Source: Diaporthe sp. PMI_573
Lineage: Eukaryota > Ascomycota > Sordariomycetes > Diaporthales > Diaporthaceae
Assembly (NCBI GenBank): GCA_021399435.1
Contig: JAJTUP010000012.1
Location: 1,240,001-1,304,000 of the forward strand
DNA length: 64,000 nt
Direction of reading: 5' to 3'
The notes below the pieces were generated by a model. That model saw nothing but the letters and a program-made list of their open reading frames with translations, was not told where the DNA came from and did not search any database. The position numbers were made by a program, and so were the translations under genes. Below, in pieces: positions 25,343 through 37,588 of the stretch (its first letter is position 1; every line of letters begins with the position of its first letter).

Positions 25343-27726
25343 CAGGTACAACTGCAACACAAGAAGTCTTTCGAAGAAATCTTCCGAGATAAGGGGAATA
25401 AACAGCCTCTGGGACCAATGCCACTATGGACTCAGCCCGGGGCATCACGCGGTTATTTATGCGTTCTGCTAGCCATCGTACGAGCGGTCTTGCACGACGC
25501 AAGCTGCCTTCCAAGGAGTCGCCCGGTAGGCGGGTGCGGAGCCACGACGTGCTCCATGCGGAGCAACTGGCCCGGTAAGAAGCATCGGCGGGATGTAGGC
25601 GTACCGAGCCCCCGAGGCGAGCCTCAGTAGTGCGATCGCGTCGCAGATCAGCCAGTTCGCGCCCATAATCGGGCGGGGTGGTGGGAAAATCGACGCTTTT
25701 TGGCGGGACGCCTGGCGGGGACGTCGAGGAATAATTATCCCGTCGGCTGATTTTGAGATAAGACAGTCGGCTGCCGTCAAGCGCATGTCAACATGCGGGT
25801 ACTAGGCTGTGTCGATGGTTCATGGTCTGGGCAAATCGATGTCAAGGGTAGCTCGGCTATTCCCGGAGACACGTGGTAGAACCAGCAGGCAGATAAGACG
25901 AACTACTTTGCCAGCTTTCGGGAATGGCTTCTTAAGTATGCGTGAGGGTGTTTCGGCAGAGGTCATGCTAGCTTAAGCAGTCCTGGCTTCAGCTTCGGAG
26001 CCGTCCCCGGCGAAGCCACTCAGGACGGCCTCGGAACTCCACCAGACGATAGGGTCAGTTATCAAACAGGCTTATGTCTCCAGGAACAGTAGTGGGAGAC
26101 GACACTGATGTCCACCATGGCGGCTCGCTATGCATTCACATACTACTTATCGCGCAAAGCAGACATACCTGGACGCATTTGATGAAGAGGGGTCCCACAC
26201 CAGTGCGTTTTGTTGGGGCTCGGGCTCTGGTCACACATATACTGTTGTCTGCCGGTCTGTTGGGAATAGACGCAAACATGCCGCCTTCTCACAGAGGTGG
26301 CAGCACTCCACTCGCAATCAAGATGTGTTATGACATTTGTTTTGCGGTCTACCAGTCAAGCCGGTCAGGCGGCTGGTTTCTTTTGACTCAGGTGCACGCG
26401 CTCACTACTGCAGCCCACCGGAACACGCCAACGGATAGCCAGGACCCGTGTCAGTGCGAGAGAAAAAAAAACCCCCCAAGTCGACAGATACTCGCCTACT
26501 CGGATAGCGTGGGTATGAATGTCTCACTGCTTCCCATGGCCGTGCTTCCGTGTCGCTCAGCCAACTCGCGGCCTAGTGTCGACTATTGACGAGTTGATGC
26601 TGGACTGGCCTGGCCCTGGATTCTTGGACCCCAGTCAGCCCAAGGTTATTTGTGCTTCCCCGGATTTCAGTGTTCCCCACCTGAGGGGAGGGGCCGCTCG
26701 CCTGCTGGCGGGGAGGGTCGGCCTTGCCTTGGAGTACCCCCCACCCCCAACAGCTGACTCGAAAACGGCGGTCTTGGCTTGGTAGCACCATCAGTGCGCA
26801 TTCGGGCCCAGCTGGACTCAGCAGCGGGCGGTGTCCCAGTTCGCTGGACCAGACCAGACCAACCAGACAAGGACAAGATGGAGGGGGGTCGCATTCTGTA
26901 CCTGGACGGACGGGCTTCGTCCAATGCGCTGTCTCCCCGGGCTGCCGTTGTGCCGTTCTGGTCGCCTTTTGGCCGGCCTTGACGTAACTCCAGCCCTAGG
27001 AAGGCGCATGACCAGGTCACAGCTGGCCCAGAAACTTACAAGCGTGCATATCCCGCCTGCCGAGGCCCGCTGGGTGGCCTGCCAATTTGGAGGGATTTTG
27101 AAGGGAACTACCGAGCCGCGGCTTTGACGATGTCGTGGGCTGTTTTTGGTGAGGCAGCTGGGCACCACAAGGAAGATCAAGTGATGAAACGACCGGGGGT
27201 GTGGGAAGGAACCCACTTCGGCTTGGGAAGGGGGGAGGGGACCTTCTGACCTCCCAGGTCCCAAGCGGTCACACGTCATAGGGAGTTTCCGAGTCGGTCC
27301 ACCCGCCCTGCCCGCCAGCGTCTCCGTTCGTGTACAGCAAACCAGAGCACGGGCAAGCAACGGCTGACGTGACCAAAAGCCTCAGCTTGGACTCGAGATC
27401 GACTCAGGGGGCCCGCCAGATACATTTTTCCTTCGCCGGGCTTGAAACAGCCACGCTTACCTGCCCCGAGCACTCCACCCATCTTCCTCCGCCTGTCCTG
27501 CCCTCTCAACCCGAATGGCATCGGTCATCTCACCTTGCTAACCACGCTCTGCCTCCTGACGGAACGCTTCTTGGCCAATCTCTCTCCTTCTCGCCCCTTC
27601 TTCTGCTACGACGCGGGTTCGTTCGAGACTGCTTTGTTTGTGGTCGTCCACGTGGTTTTGCTTGCTTTTGCTCCGTGTGACGCTTGACGAGGCTCCCCCA
27701 TCTTTTCCTGTCTATTTCTCTCCATT
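25343..27726. promoter_or_regulatory. Divergent intergenic region, SDR to glutaminase
   Basis: About 2.4 kb between two divergent starts. The last 300 nt before the glutaminase start are rich in pyrimidines (CCTTCGCC, CTCCGCCTGTCCTGCCC), as in many fungal core promoters. An A8C6 run sits near 26463-26476. No gene on either strand could be supported. Confidence 0.4.
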
Positions 27727-30405
27727 ATGCGCTTGAGCCTGCTGGGCCAGGCCGCCGCGGCTGCTCTCGCGAGCGCCTCGACTCTTACGCCCCCGATTCT
27801 GCCGCTGGTGGTCCGGAACCCATACCTCAGCACGTGGGTCCCCTCGCGCCACGCGCCCTGGGAACAATGGCCCATCTTCTGGACTGGGCGCACGGTGAGT
27901 CTCAAAGAGAGTCGGATTCCTGTCAACGTGGCTTCAACGTGAAGACTGTAGAGCCTGGCGGTGCCCAGATCCGGCTAAGACGGCCATTGATCTTGTCGAT
28001 CATGCTGACACTCGATACGCCAGGTCGGCTTTTCGGTGCTGGCCGCAGTGCCGGGTTCGGGCGACGTCTATCCACTCCTCGGGCGACCCCAGGACTCGCT
28101 CGGAGGCTCTGGCAGTGACTACAACGTGACCTTCCCCGACTATCTTGGCGCCACCTTCGATGCCTCGACTACCAACCTCACCTACTTGATTGCCGGCCCA
28201 AAAGGCAAGGAAGAGTCGCTCAAGCTCACCTTGTCCTTCCTCTCCCCAATCACCCCCACATCCACCCTTAGACAGTCACTACCAGCTGCGTATTTGACCG
28301 TCCATGCCGAAGGGTCCTTCGACGTAAACGTGTACGTCGACCTGAACGGGGAATGGGTCACGGGCAACAGGGACAACGACATCGAATGGAGGCTCCAACA
28401 ATTCGAGTCAAAAGCCTCTTCCGGCATCAAGACATGGAAGATCAACCGCCGCACTCAACAGCTTCTCACCGAGTTCGATGACCGAGCCGAGTGGGGGACC
28501 CTGTTCTTTTCCGCGCCGGAAGACGTGCATCACGAGAGCGGTGTTTCGGCCACCTTGCGCAAGCACTTCTCCGCTAGAGGGGAGCTCAGGAACGCAAATG
28601 ATGACAAATTCCGCAAGATTATGGACGAGGAACCAGTTTTTGCGTTTTCCAAGTCCTTCAAACTGGGCTCGTCGTCCAAGGGAGGCACTGCGGCCAGCTC
28701 CCAGAGCGACAGCGTGCGGTTCACCTTTGCTCTGGCCCAAGACCCAGTTGTCCAGTTTGCTTCTGCCAGGGGCCTGACCTTTATGCGCCCATTCTGGGCC
28801 ACATACTTCCCTACCGCGGAGGAAATGGTCGACTATCACTACACCGATTTTGACACTGCGAGTGAATTGGCTGGCAACTACTCACGGCAGCTCGACATTG
28901 ATGCCTATGCTTCAGGCTCGTCTGACTATCGAGACATTGCCGCTCTGTCTGCACGTCAAGTCCTCGGCGCTACCCAGTTCTCAGGCACTCCGGACAACCC
29001 GATCTTGTTCCTCAAGGAGATCTCATCGAATGGCAACTTCCAGACCGTCGATGTCATCTTCCCTGCGTTCCCCTTCTTCCTGTACACCAACCCCAGGTGG
29101 CTAGCCTACCTGCTAGAGCCCCTCTTGGAGCACATGGGGAGCGGCCAGTACCCCAACAAGTACAGCATGCATGATCTTGGCTACCACTTCCCCAATGCCA
29201 CAGGACATGGCGATGGCAACGACGAATACATGCCTCTGGAGGAGTGCGGCAACATGCTGATTATGGGACTCGCCTTGGTCAACGCGTACAAGTACGATAC
29301 TCAGCCGGCGTTCTTGGACGTTGCATCCGCGGGCAGCGACAGTATGGCCAAGGTCCAAGCAACTTCGATTGTCGATGAATACGGCATGGACCGTGCATGG
29401 GGCTATGGCGGAGAGGTAGAGACCAATGATCTCAAACAAGCCCAGAAGTGGGTGAAGAAGTCGTACAAGTTGTGGAAGCAGTGGACTGTCTACCTCATCG
29501 AAGAGGCTCTGGAGCCCAAGAACCAGCTGTCCACGGACGACTTCGCGGGCTGGCTCCGGCTGCAGAGCAACCTCGCGTTGAAGGGCATCATTGGCATCCG
29601 AGCCATGAGCGAGATCTCGAGCATCCTGGGCGAAACCAAGGATGCCAAGTACTACCGCGAGATTGCGGATGACTACATCGACAAGTGGCAGGAGCTCGCT
29701 CTCTCCAGGGACAAGCAGTTCCCCAAGCTGTCGTATGAGTGGTATGGATCGTGGACGACCATCTACAACTTGTTCGCAGATTCTCTTCTCTGCTTCCACC
29801 TCCCCGAGGACTCGGGCATCTCTGTGCAAGCGCCAGAGTCCCCGTCTGCGAAGTGGCGGTGGTCAGAGCAGGTGCCCGTCTCGGACGAGAAAAAGTCGAA
29901 GACCTTCATTCCGGACTATGTCTACCAGCTGGCAAGCGACTGGTACCACAACGTGATGCAGCAGTATGGCCTACCGCTGGACAGCCGACACTTGTACACC
30001 AAGAGCGATTGGGAATTCTTCGCAGCGGCAGTTACGAGCAGGTCCACACGGACGGAGATCCTCACACTGGTGGCGAAGTGGCTGAACGAGACCGTGACAG
30101 GTAGGTCCCACCACTGGGTGACCAGGAAAATGGCCATGCACTAACTTGACGAAATAGACAAGCCATTTACTGATCTCTACGAGACCGAGGGAGAAGGGGG
30201 ATACCCCGGCGGTCTCGAATTCAAGGCCAGGCCCGTGGTAGGTGGCCACTTCGCCTTCCTCGCCCTGGAGCGGGCGTGTGGTGGCAAAGCAACCGAGGCA
30301 TTGAGTTTCCTCGATGCTGCGCAGCCCAAGGAGCTGGATGTGACGGCCCTCCTCGAGGAGGATAGAGCATTTGGTGTGGCCCAGACCGCAGAAATGGAAC
30401 TGTAG
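27727..30405 (+). CDS. gtaA: Secreted glutaminase, GtaA type (DUF5127/DUF4965/DUF1793)
   Basis: Family members such as Aspergillus GtaA are extracellular enzymes that release ammonia from glutamine. Exons: 27727-27894, 28024-30100 and 30158-30405, giving 830 aa. A signal peptide is likely at residues 1-18 (MRLSLLGQAAAAALASAS). The mature start LPLVVRNPYLSTW and WPIFWTGRTVGFSVL match the family N-terminal block. The middle holds DVNVYVDLNGEW and VVQFASARGLTFMRPFW. The catalytic six-hairpin-like part carries SMHDLGYHFPNATGH, PLEECGNMLIM and LSYEWYGSWTTIYNLFADSL. The end of the domain is GGLEFKARPVVGGHFAFLAL, in the last exon. Many NxS/T sites (for example NYS, NVT, NET) fit secretion. The first intron is 129 nt and the second 57 nt. 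Orthology and actual activity are inferred; some relatives are annotated only as DUF proteins. Confidence 0.87.
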
Positions 30406-31665
30406 GGCGGCGTGTGAAGACGACCGGCCGTGACAACAGCGCATGGAATTTGATTGCATGTATGTAAGCATCGACAAGACTAGGCCTATCTAGCCACAAG
30501 TGGGCAATAACGGCCCCGTTGCCAATTATCTTGGCGTACAGGTGATTGGTGGGATAGTGTTTGCTGCAAAGCAGTAGACTCCCGATGGGGACGGCAAACA
30601 AACCAGATTGCAAATGACAAGAGACGTCACATCCTTAGCAGATCTATCCCAAAAGCACGTGCGTCACCAGACGGAGCCCCATGAGCACGTTGATGAGTGA
30701 GCAGTGTACCGCAGGAGCCCCGCCGGAGTGTGGGGAGAGCGGATCACCAGTCCTGCGTATCTATCAGTACACAGTATTCAAGGAAGGGAGCCTTGATGGC
30801 ACCGCGAACCGTGACTGCGGGCAGGTCTGCCCGCATGTAGTCAACCGCATACGGAGTCAGGCGTCCAGCCTAATCGGTATGGATGAGGCTGCAGGTCGAT
30901 CCACTGGCCTGCAGCGAAGTGGACAAGCATGCAATGCCTGCGCGCCGGGTCGGCTCACAGGCCTCCGGGATTCCGAAGCCCATCATCGATACGAAGGCAT
31001 GCGAAGGCTCTCAAGGGCGGTTTGTTGCAGGTGGCTGCCTCACTGAAGAATCATGAATACATGGTTCAGATGGTGTCACCATGCTGCAGGAACTGTAGAC
31101 TGTGTACTGATCGGACTCTGCCCTCCGTTTGGGATCATCGAGAGCTGTGCAGCAGATGGGGACTGATGTTTTGTACTTTTTCTTCTTGGATTGTCTCATA
31201 CACAGTAATACGGAGTACCATGTAGGCAAGTAGGCTATGCTTGGAGCTGCAGGGCCCCACAGGCGGCCCCCACCCCCCTTGCTGATTAGTCATTCTTCTG
31301 AATTCCAGCTGCTTTCAACTTCTCCCTTTCTTCTCGCGTGGCCCATTTTTTTCAGCTTCCTCCATCAACATCCATTCCCCAGCCTGACCTTCGGACTTGC
31401 ATTTGCAGAGTCCGCGCAGTGCATTCAGTTGTATTTGCCTTCCTTTGTCCACCGGCCTGCCACTCCACGTCTTTGACGGAGAGAGGTGCTCTTTTTTCGC
31501 AAAAAAGCTTGCCTGGTGACTCAAGCCAGTCCAGTTCCACTGCACTGCCGCTATCTTTCTCCTCTCCTGCCTGCTTACCTCCCGTCCTTGCCTGGGCAGC
31601 CTTGCACAACTCCAAAATCTTTCATCGACACACCAACACCCAACCTCATCAAATCGCTCGTCACT
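30406..31665. promoter_or_regulatory. Intergenic with pyrimidine-rich leader of the RRM gene
   Basis: About 1.26 kb between genes on the same strand. From about 31290 the plus strand becomes pyrimidine-rich (CTTTCAACTTCTCCCTTTCTT), which is typical of the core promoter and 5' UTR of highly expressed fungal genes. No further gene was found. Confidence 0.4.
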
Positions 31666-32716
31666 ATGGCAACTACCGCGATGGATTACGAGAACCCTGG
31701 AGGTGATCGTTTCGAGGGTCAGTTTCCCATGTTCTGTTTTTTTTTTGGTGCCCATCTGCGACGCACTGCGCCACGCTGCGCAACACCAGGAACCAAACAC
31801 TGATCTCTTGCACCTTGCAGACGACGGCCCTCGTTTTGAGCGTGACAACCGCAGCGCCTCGCCTCGAAGCGACAACGGCCACGATAGTACTCGTCGCCGT
31901 TCCGCTTCTCCTGCTGCTGGTGGCGACCGGTAAGACAACCTCAACAATCGCTTCCAATTCACAAACAATCAGCCCCGACTGTGTCACATTCGCTCTCATA
32001 TAAATCACACAAGTTTCTAACGCCACTCCGTTGCAGCGGCCCAGCCAAGGACGACGGCGGCGGTTCCAGGGACGGTGATTATTCCGTCAACTCTGGCTCC
32101 AACCTGTTCGTCACCGGCATCCACCCCAGGCTGAGCGAGGATGAAGTCACCCGACTTTTCTCCAAGTACGGTAACGTCGAGAAGTGCCAGATCATGCGCG
32201 ACCCTCACACCAAGGAGTCTCGTGGCTTCGGCTTTGTCAACTTCATGACTTCCGATGAGGCCGATGCTGCCAGGGATGGCCTGCAGGGCAAGGAGCTCGA
32301 GGGTCGCACCCTTTCTATCGAGAAGGCCCGCCGCTCCCGTCCTCGCACGCCTACTCCCGGCAAGTACTTTGGCCCCCCCAAGCGTGGTATGTCCGGCACC
32401 TTATACACTCACACCAATGCTCCCCCCTGCTCACACTGCCACAGAGGGTGGTGCTCCGCCTCGAGGCCGTTTCGGAGGAGACCGATACGGAGACGACAGG
32501 CGCGGATACGGTGGCGGCCGTGGAGGTCGTTACGAAGACCGTGGCTACCGTGGCTACCGCGACCGCGACGACCGCGGAGGAGGCTACGACCGCGGCTACC
32601 GCGATGACCGTGGAGGCTACGACCGAGGATACCGTGACGACCGTGGAGGAGGTTACGACCGCGGTTACCGCGATGACCGTGGAGGTTACGACCGCCGAGA
32701 CCGAGATTTTGAGGGT

Positions 32717-32749
<33 letters not shown>

Positions 32750-32943
32750 AGAATCGACCGCTACGCCTCCTCGGGACGCGATGACCGCTACGGCGGCGGT
32801 GGTGGAGGAGGCCCGCGATTCGACCGTGCTCCTCCTCGCGATGCGCCTGCGCCTGGAGGCTACGGCGAGGGTACGCGTGACTATTCCTTACCCCGCTATG
32901 GTCGTGACTGAACTCTCTAGGTGCCGACCGCCCTGCGCGCTGA
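31666..32943 (+). CDS. RRM plus Gly/Arg-rich RNA-binding protein (Tra2/SR-like)
   Basis: Five exons (31666-31717, 31821-31929, 32037-32386, 32445-32870, 32921-32943) give 319 aa. Residues 1-70 are Ser/Asp/Arg-rich (SASPRSDNGHDSTRRRSASP), with possible SR-kinase sites. One RRM follows at about 74-150, with RNP2 LFVTGI and RNP1 RGFGFVNF. The C-terminal 150 residues are a Gly/Arg/Tyr/Asp tail made of repeated YDRGYRDDRGG units and poly-Gly. This layout matches fungal proteins annotated as transformer-SR ribonucleoproteins, so a role in pre-mRNA splicing is probable but inferred. The last intron (32871-32920, 50 nt, GTACGC...CTCTAG) gives the end GEGADRPAR. If it is kept, the frame ends GTRDYSLPRYGRD, stopping at 32911. 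Both versions are plausible. Confidence 0.88.
32570..32705 (+). repeat. Coding minisatellite (33-36 bp units) in the RRM gene
   Basis: Four tandem units, alternating 36 and 33 bp, encode DRGGGYDRGYRD and DRGGYDRGYRD variants. They differ mainly at third codon positions, so the repeat is old or selected at protein level. Confidence 0.85.
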
Positions 32944-35024
32944 GCAGCTTTCCATCTGGTGCCAGCGCCACCTTGTTTCGTTCATGGTAGGTCGAGCCGC
33001 CTGCTGTGGTCCTGTGGGGTCTGCACGCCTTGTTCATTTTCTTCGTTCATGGGAAAGGGAGTGGGTCGGATATCAAAAGAACAATTTGCCACCGAGGAGT
33101 TTTGCACGGCATACAACTAGTTAGGCACTCTGCACCTGGGCCTTCTGCGTTTACTGCAATGAGTTGCGATTTAATTACCGGGGATTCGCGTCGAGACCGG
33201 GACGGCCGACATGCTGGTCTCAAATCATTCATTCGGAAGCGACGCGAATGTGGGGGTTTTCAGCAGTCGTCTGTATACGGAGCAGATCAGGGACATACGG
33301 GCCTTGCACATGACACCAGACTTCACCAACGTTTTCTTCACCTGCACCTGTACGAATATCAATCCTCGTCATTCCCCCATCACAGCCTCTGAATGGATTC
33401 GGTACGACTTGAAACGGGTAACAACACCCCTCGAAAATACTGGGAGAGGGACATCGTCAACAGATAGCGCCAAACTTGACTCGGAGCTCAGCAGAACTCT
33501 CCTAACAACCACTGTGCCTGCCAACTCACGATTGAATGACAACCTGAACAACCAGAGAATTTCCTGAAGATGCAACAAAATATGTCACGACTCAGTCAGC
33601 ATGTCCATTCAACTTGCCTTGTACCCGCTCTCGCTCAGCCGCTTTACGCAAAATGTGCCAACTTGAAAACGTTACGCGATTTTGCGCTGCTGCGTCCAAC
33701 ACACGCAGCAATTACGGCATTTCCTGAGCTACTTAGACTCGCCCCTGTCATCCGTTTGCAGACAAAGCTCTCGTCTTGTTCCAAGGGAATGTGAGCGCTT
33801 TGTTTGTCTGAGGACGGCGGGAGAGACGAGCAACGAACGCACCACAGGACGACAAAGGTAACCCCCAAGTGCCGGGTGTATGTTCTTGTAGCTGATGATC
33901 CGTTTCTATTCAGTCCAGGTAAACCCCTTCGCGGCGCAACAGACTCTGCTGGAATGTGGCGTCAAACCCAGCTTCAGCCTTCCGCTTCTCATCACAAGAG
34001 TTGCAGGATGCAACGAAATCGCATGATGCGAACAGCGGAACAAAGCAAAAGGCTCGGCAACAACCCAGCTGACTGAAACATAGCTGCATGTTTCGGTGCA
34101 ACTACTCCTACCAGGGTGGCGTTCGTTTGAGAGATTGCCTAGTAAGGTGCGCAGCTGACCCTTCCTCCCCCCCCTCCCCCCTTTCCAACCTTGGGGGCCA
34201 ACACCCCCTTCTTCCTCCGGCATACTTGGCTACACAGACTTGCACAACAACAAGGCAACTGGGCAAGCGTGACTATGGGATATGACTGATTGGCACTAGC
34301 CCAAAGCGCCCTGGTATGATACTGGGAGCTTTAGGAGACGTGAACACCAGTGTGCGAGCACATTCTTTGGCGTCCAAGCAATGACAACTACTGCTCTTGT
34401 TTCAGTGTCCGGATTTCTCTGTAGGACTTCCTCGACTTAGAGGCTGCACCTCATTCAGAGAACAATGTCGCAAGGTGTCTCTATCCTACGAGCTGTTAAC
34501 CCACGTGAGGTTGTGGGCATGGAGAAGGATATTGAAACATGCCATCCTGCTCATCAGCATCAAGGTAGGTGGACTTTTTATTCTGTATATCTTCTAGAGC
34601 ATGCAGTGCTCTTTTCCGTTCGTTTTGAGTTGCTGTGTCATATCATCATGTTACCATCAGCCCACTGGGTCTGCCTTTGTCTCTTCATTTATGTTGCTAC
34701 CTCAAGTTCCGATCTTTTCAAACAGATTGCACCGGGCTTCATGGGTCCTCCAGAGGATGGAAATTTTAATTGGCCTAAGAATCAATACAGAAAATCGTTT
34801 ACACAGAATACTCTCCACGCTGCTGGCTGCCGTCATGTCAACTGGTAAATGTTAGCCAACCCTCCTGTGACTCAACATGGAAATGTCAGTCCCAGCTGCC
34901 ACGATCGAATCACTGTGCCCGTTAATCGCGTTTCCGTTCCTTGAAAAATAAGATTTTCTGGGCCAAGGTGCTCCAGGTTCTATGCCAAAGTGAGAACGTG
35001 GGCCACCTGGGCACGCAAGATCTG
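32944..35024. other. Intergenic between the RRM gene and the P450
   Basis: About 2.1 kb between convergent genes. It has lower coding potential and more A/T than the flanking genes. I see only short random open frames on both strands and no repeat, RNA gene or recognisable transposon. Confidence 0.45.
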
Positions 35025-36773
35025 TCAGCCCTCGTAGATTCTGACATGCGCCATCAAGTTGCATCCAGCCTTGGTCCCGATTGCAAAGTTGTCTCTCTGC
35101 ATCTCGAAGTCACCGGCTGTAGCATCCCTGATTGTGAAATCGAATTGCTGTACCAGAGTAGCAAGAACCAGAAACATGTCAGCCCAGGCGAGGCTGTATG
35201 ATAGTCCAGGGCGTCAGCAGAAGTCCCTAGGTGGCAAGAATTCTGAATAGAAGGATACGACTCACTGCATGCCCAAGCATATCCTCGTTCCCCGCCCAAA
35301 GGGACCGAATTTGGAGGCATGTGCTCTCTCGCCGGCGGGACCCAGCCACCGCTCGGGGTTGAAGAGCATCGGCTCAGGATACAATGCCTCGTCAGTGTGC
35401 ATTAATAGCGTAGTCATTCCGACCGGTGTCCCAGCAGGAATGCGCCACTTGACGTAGAAGAGGTCTTTGTTGGTGATTCGAGCTGCTCGAGAGGCAATTG
35501 CGGGGCTCAGACGTGTGCCTTCTGTGAGGACAGCAGTGAGATATGGTAGTTGCTCAACTTCTCTTAGAGCGATTGGTTGGGCAGGCCCCGTAGAGACCGA
35601 GGCAAGCTCTTCCCGAAGCCGCCTGAGGATTTGGTTGTTGGTATAGACGTGGTACAGGATTAGTCTCGGGGCACTGGCGGTGGTTTCCAGCCACCGTCAT
35701 CACTTCCTCTAAAACACGGTCGAAGGTCTTTTCGGCTGGAGGAAGGTTGGAGTAAACAATGGCGTGGATCATAGTGTCGTGAGCTGTTTTATTAGGAGAG
35801 GAAGACACCGCGGCGGTCAGAATGTCTTGCGTGTCTCGTTCGGATTGCTGTCCGGGTTGTCAGTGCACAAGTCCATATCGCGAGCTTTGGGCTCAGCAGT
35901 TTAGTTACCTTGAGGGAGCCGAGGAAAGCTTTCGTGTTATCATCAGCCACCTTCATGACCCAGTCGACCGGCACCGCCCTCACCGAGGGACCAAACCAGC
36001 GGGCGTGCTTAGTCGTACGCCAGAACGGCCCCGCGCCCTGAGATGCAATAGACAGTCCGATACCGAAGTCTTCGAGGTCAAGCTCGTTGTACCGTTTGCC
36101 CGTGATGAACTCGTTGGCACTGTCTCGTGTGAAGGCGCTGATGGCTGCGCCTAGATTAAAGGTGGATCCAGTCAGCCCGGAAACGCGCCGGGAGAGCTTG
36201 TCCATGTTTTGGAGCAGGATGTGCTGCCGAGAAGCAACATTCAGCTTCGAGAAGCAGGGGGCTATAGCCCGGCGCCGGGCTTTGTGGGCGTCATGGTCTG
36301 CAGGCATGAATTAGGACATGGGGCCAAGATCCATATCTGAAGGGAAAGGACACAGCAGCTACCTGAGCCGAAAATGGTGGATCTTTTGGCCCCGAAGGCA
36401 TCATATGCCCAGGAATACTTGTCCCAGCGACCATCCGTACGGTAAAGACTATCAAAGAATACTGAATCGTTGACATGAAGTTCATCTGGGCTAATCCGAA
36501 CGACCGGGCCTGCTCGATGGTCAAAACTCAGAACTCCACGCAGTAGGCTGCAAGCGAGACCGTACCGTATACTTTGTGCAGCTTTGCAATATTGGAGGTG
36601 TATTGCCCATCCAGAACAACGTCGTAGTAGCTCTCGTACCATCGCGAGATGGCTGCCAGCCTGGGCCCTGGAAAGCGTGCCAGAGGGTGAAGGAATAGAC
36701 GGTAGAAGACGAGGGTCGCATAGTATGCTACCACTGCTCCACCTAGAACATGCCAACTGATTTTGAACTCCAT
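35025..36773 (-). pseudogene. Cytochrome P450 with frameshift in the I-helix
   Basis: The exons read 36773-36566, 36509-36363, 36297-35909, 35847-35266 and 35193-35025. The start MEFKISWHVLGGAVVAYYAT is a membrane anchor, followed by FPGPRLAAISRWYESYYD. The WDKYSWAYDAFGA and DHDAHKARRRAIAPCFSK segments resemble fungal trichodiene-oxygenase-like P450s. The K-helix EGTR, the FNPERWL region and the heme loop FGPFGRGTRICLG are intact, as is the end LAWADMFLVLATLVQQFDF. In exon 4, however, the frame VLEEVMTVA runs into GNHRQ, while the expected I-helix continuation ETTASAPRLILYHVY lies in another frame from about 35687. The oxygen-activation motif (A/G-G-x-E/D-T) is incomplete at that point. The simplest reading is a small deletion of about 11 nt, which would leave no active enzyme. 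A sequencing error is the alternative. Confidence 0.85.
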
Positions 36774-37588
36774 GCCAGCTCTGGGCTTCTCAAAAGTTTT
36801 CTCGGAGAGACGGACAGGAAATCTTGCATTAAATAATGGGTTCAGACCAAACGAAGAAGCGGGAAGACAAAACCCGAGGGGCGGCCACAACCTGATGCTA
36901 CCGGTATTTGCTTTAGGGCCAACAGATCTTGGTAGATCCTTCAATATATTGAGAGTGCTTATATAAGCGAGTTAATAGGCTGCCCTGCAGGTTCGAATTA
37001 TCACCACTTCAAGGCTGTGTAAAGGAGGGTTCGCAGTCTTAGGTGGCAGCCTTCTCGCATGTGTTTCTTGAGCTTGGGGCAACTAAACCCTCGATTGAAG
37101 AGGAGCAAACTTGAATGACATGACCGAATTTTAGAGGGCAGGCGAAAATTAATTATTGGAAGGAAGAAAAACCAGACGCATCAACTAGCACTGCTCATTT
37201 GCCGCAAATCTCCAAGTGCTCGATGGGCAGTCTTCCGGGACTTGAAGCGGGTGGATATTGTTGAATCCAGTCACGCATATAGGGCCCAAAACTATGCTGC
37301 AGAGGCATGGGTGCATCCATTTTCCTCTGACAGCATAGTTCAAGTGATATCTGCTACTCGGCAGGATCACATTTGTCTCGGATGTTGATCTATTCCATAC
37401 GGGCACCTCGAAGTGTCAGGCTTGCCATCATGACAATCAGTAATGTTGTGGGCATATCTTATTTCATCTAGCCGTAAAATGTATCTATTTACTATTCATG
37501 CAAAGTATATACAGTGATAATTCCTAGTTTTACTTCCATCACACTAGTAGCGCGTTGCTCAGGACAACAAGCTTCATGTTAGGAGACA
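36774..37588. other. Intergenic upstream of the P450
   Basis: About 800 nt between two minus-strand genes. It must include the P450 promoter and the 3' flank of the secreted-protein gene. I see no further feature. Confidence 0.45.

Noticed and set aside
26667..27360. Overlapping frames on both strands in the SDR-glutaminase gap
   Set aside because: GC-rich random frames without splice logic or motifs.
28408..29829. Minus-strand frames antisense to the glutaminase
   Set aside because: No motifs; the opposite strand has a complete, recognisable protein.
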